DNA of 64,000 nt from Streptomyces sp. NBC_00358. Its GTDB lineage: Bacteria > Actinomycetota > Actinomycetes > Streptomycetales > Streptomycetaceae. The stretch spans positions 1 to 64,000 of the forward strand of contig NZ_CP107976.1 in the NCBI RefSeq assembly GCF_036099295.1, given 5' to 3'. This document shows positions 62,696 to 64,000 of the stretch, in pieces. The translations under genes and the position numbers were made by a program. Every line of letters begins with the position of its first letter. Within the stretch, counting starts at the first letter, position 1. The notes under the pieces are model-generated. The model was not told the DNA's origin, ran no database searches, and saw only the letters and a program-made list of their open reading frames with translations.

Positions 62696-63090
62696 GCCGC
62701 AGCGTCGAAGCCCTCGCCAAGGCCACCCAACAGCGCCGAAAGCACGCCGAGAGCGCCGTCGAGAAGGCGCTGAAACAGGCCCGCGCGTCGCAGCAGCCCG
62801 TGAGCGTCGCCTCCATCGCCCGGGCGGCGGGCGTGTCCACCGACTTCATCTACCGGCACCCAGCCCTCCGCCCGCAAGTCGAAGACCTCCGCCGGTCACG
62901 GCGCGCCCCTGTCAGCGGTGCCGTTCACGACCCCGACACCGAGGCCGCCGTCAGCACGCTGGTCCGCCGTCTCAGCCAGCAGCTGGCCACCGAACGCCGC
63001 AAACACCGTCAAGAGGTTGCCCAACTGCAAGGCGCTCTGGCCGCAGCGCACGGTGAACTACTCGCCCTCCGAAGGCAATTGGAGCGATGA
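62692..63090 (+). CDS. DUF6262/TnpC-like partner of the tyrosine recombinase
   Basis: 132 residues. SVEALAKATQQRRKHAESAV, ASIARAAGVSTDFIYRHPAL (a helix-turn-helix) and a C-terminal coiled coil (LATERRKHRQEVAQLQGALA) match the small third protein of Tn554-type elements. It overlaps the recombinase stop by ATGA. The gene is intact, although its partner is broken. Confidence 0.85.
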   Translation: MSRSVEALAKATQQRRKHAESAVEKALKQARASQQPVSVASIARAAGVSTDFIYRHPALRPQVEDLRRSRRAPVSGAVHDPDTEAAVSTLVRRLSQQLATERRKHRQEVAQLQGALAAAHGELLALRRQLER

Positions 63091-63135
63091 GGCGGCCGCC
63101 CGCGGGCCATCGCAATCCTCAGTAGCCTGCCCGGC

Positions 63136-63621
63136 ATGACGACGCTAGAAGATCTCACCGCTCGCCTCGATCGAGTCGAGGCCGAACTCGCACTGCACCG
63201 CCTGGCCCACGACTACTGCGTAGGCGCCGATCACCGCGACCGCGTCCGCTGGGAGACAATTTGGACAACGGACGCAGTATGGGAGACCGGCTCGGACCGC
63301 ATATTCACCGGGATCGACGCCATACGCGCCGCGGTAGAGCAACAGTGGCAGACCTTCCCGATCATGCAGCACGCCACCGCCAACCAAACGGTCCAAATCC
63401 ACGGTGACAGGGCGACAGGACGATCCGACGTCGTGGTTCTAGCCCAGCTTCCCGACCACCGCTGGAGCGTAGGAGGAGGCACCTACGTGGACGAATACCG
63501 TCGCGAGGAAGGTACTTGGCGCATAGCACGGCGCCGAGTGACACGTCCTTTCGACCTAGCGCCAATGGCGCCGAGTGACGGACCGCTTCACGTTGACGGT
63601 CCCGATGAGGCCCACGCATAA
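63136..63621 (+). CDS. SnoaL-like (NTF2 fold) protein
   Basis: 161 residues. LTARLDRVEAELALHRLAHD, CVGADHRDRVRWETIWTTDA, WETGSDRIFTGIDAIRAAVE and GTYVDEYRREEGTWRIARRR form the SnoaL_4 pattern: an N-terminal helix, D-R-W-E...F-T-D, and curved sheet strands ending in W-R-I. Members include small ring-modifying enzymes and dehydratases; the substrate is unknown. Single gene. Confidence 0.85.
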   Translation: MTTLEDLTARLDRVEAELALHRLAHDYCVGADHRDRVRWETIWTTDAVWETGSDRIFTGIDAIRAAVEQQWQTFPIMQHATANQTVQIHGDRATGRSDVVVLAQLPDHRWSVGGGTYVDEYRREEGTWRIARRRVTRPFDLAPMAPSDGPLHVDGPDEAHA

Positions 63622-63674
63622 ATGGCCGCCCGTCAGCGGCATGCCGCTGACGACCAGCCAGGGGAATCATTGCT

Positions 63675-64000
63675 TCAAAGTGCCGCGACGCCGGATAGGA
63701 GGTGGTCGTACTCGGCATCGCGCATGGAGCCCCGATAGCCGTACGAGGCCGCGTTCAGCGCCTTCTCCTTGCCGGTGACGGATGTGGAGGGCCGGATGCC
63801 GGAGGTGTAGCCGCCCTTGCGGCAGATCGTGGACTTCAGGTTCGCCTGCGTGACCGCCGGAGAGATCGCACCCGGCGTGCACGCCGGGTCCTCCAGCGGC
63901 TCCCCCTTCTCGTACCGGAAACGGCAGCTTCCGGCTGGAGGCTGTTTCTGGACGGTGTAGGTGGTCTGCGGGCCGGCTCCAACCGCGATCGCCCGGTCCG
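63675..64000 (-). CDS. C-terminal part of secreted or membrane protein (partial, truncated end)
   Basis: Minus-strand frame open to the right edge: CRFRYEKGEPLEDPACTPGA, NLKSTICRKGGYTSGIRPST, KALNAASYGYRGSMRDAEYD, HLLSGVAAL, stop. It resembles actinobacterial proteins with a CTPG...ICxxG...SxxxYEYDHLI pattern, which normally continues with an ELGG...NLWPE-type segment. Here the frame ends at HLLS, so the C-terminus seems to be cut. Confidence 0.6.
   Translation of the reverse strand, partial: DRAIAVGAGPQTTYTVQKQPPAGSCRFRYEKGEPLEDPACTPGAISPAVTQANLKSTICRKGGYTSGIRPSTSVTGKEKALNAASYGYRGSMRDAEYDHLLSGVAAL

Noticed and set aside
1..64000. tRNA and rRNA genes
   Set aside because: No T-loop or anticodon-arm pattern or rRNA sequence was recognised by eye; a tRNAscan run would be decisive.

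Overview
The window is very GC-rich with strong G/C third-position bias, GTG starts, four-base ATGA/GTGA overlaps and an intact tap-tpg pair (telomere-associated protein and terminal protein of linear replicons). This points to a Streptomyces (or close relative) linear chromosome arm or linear plasmid. The region is clearly accessory: many transposable elements, broken genes and single-gene defence or conflict modules.

Layout. 1-4.5 kb: the start of an ABC-three-component-type operon (middle component plus SMC-like ATPase, running off the left edge), a 12-bp-period repeat array, a small hypothetical gene, a HEPN-like/zinc-ribbon protein and an unknown gene. 4.9-10.3 kb: a collapsed tpg copy, an unknown acidic protein, the tap-tpg operon with an 11-bp-period repeat array in front of it, and a DUF7638-like gene. 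10.2-16.4 kb: a Shedu (DUF4263) nuclease, a frameshifted ATP-binding regulator, a secreted protein and a MacB/FtsX-type ABC exporter. 16.5-21.1 kb: an ISL3 element that cuts a short gene, a barstar-domain protein, a 212-bp MITE and a membrane protein. 21.3-28.4 kb: a secreted/lipoprotein group headed by a 1340-residue multidomain SGNH hydrolase. 28.7-33.9 kb: a DUF6879/XRE-DUF5753 pair, a four-gene overlapping cassette and a DUF4236-TerD fusion.

33.9-50.9 kb is a transposon graveyard: an AbiEii-like toxin remnant next to a decayed IS4-type transposase; an IS701 element with about 140-bp terminal repeats; a YdcF-like membrane protein; an ISL3-type element that carries a SUFU-domain passenger and has itself been split by a 4.03-kb Tn554-like element; a secreted M1 peptidase; an ISAs1/IS5 fusion in which the IS5 part is interrupted by an ORF-less group II intron; and an orphan TnpB of the IS605 group.

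51.0-59.7 kb is the most interesting region: a compact, apparently complete RiPP-like biosynthetic cluster. It holds an MFS exporter (divergent), a HExxH-type putative peptide hydroxylase, a radical SAM-SPASM enzyme, a PqqD-like recognition protein, a 63-residue candidate precursor followed by a perfect 12-bp hairpin, a B12-binding radical SAM enzyme with a C-terminal extension, a GNAT acetyltransferase and a cytochrome P450 whose I-helix lacks the usual threonine. My proposal is that the precursor is bound by the PqqD-like domain, modified by the two radical SAM enzymes, the hydroxylase, the P450 and the acetyltransferase, and exported by the MFS protein.

59.8-64 kb: an IS4-type fragment, an orphan barstar, a second, decayed Tn554-like recombinase with its DUF6262 partner, a SnoaL-like protein and the tail of a partial gene. 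No tRNA, rRNA or CRISPR array was recognised. All family names come from reading motifs by eye; no database search was run.
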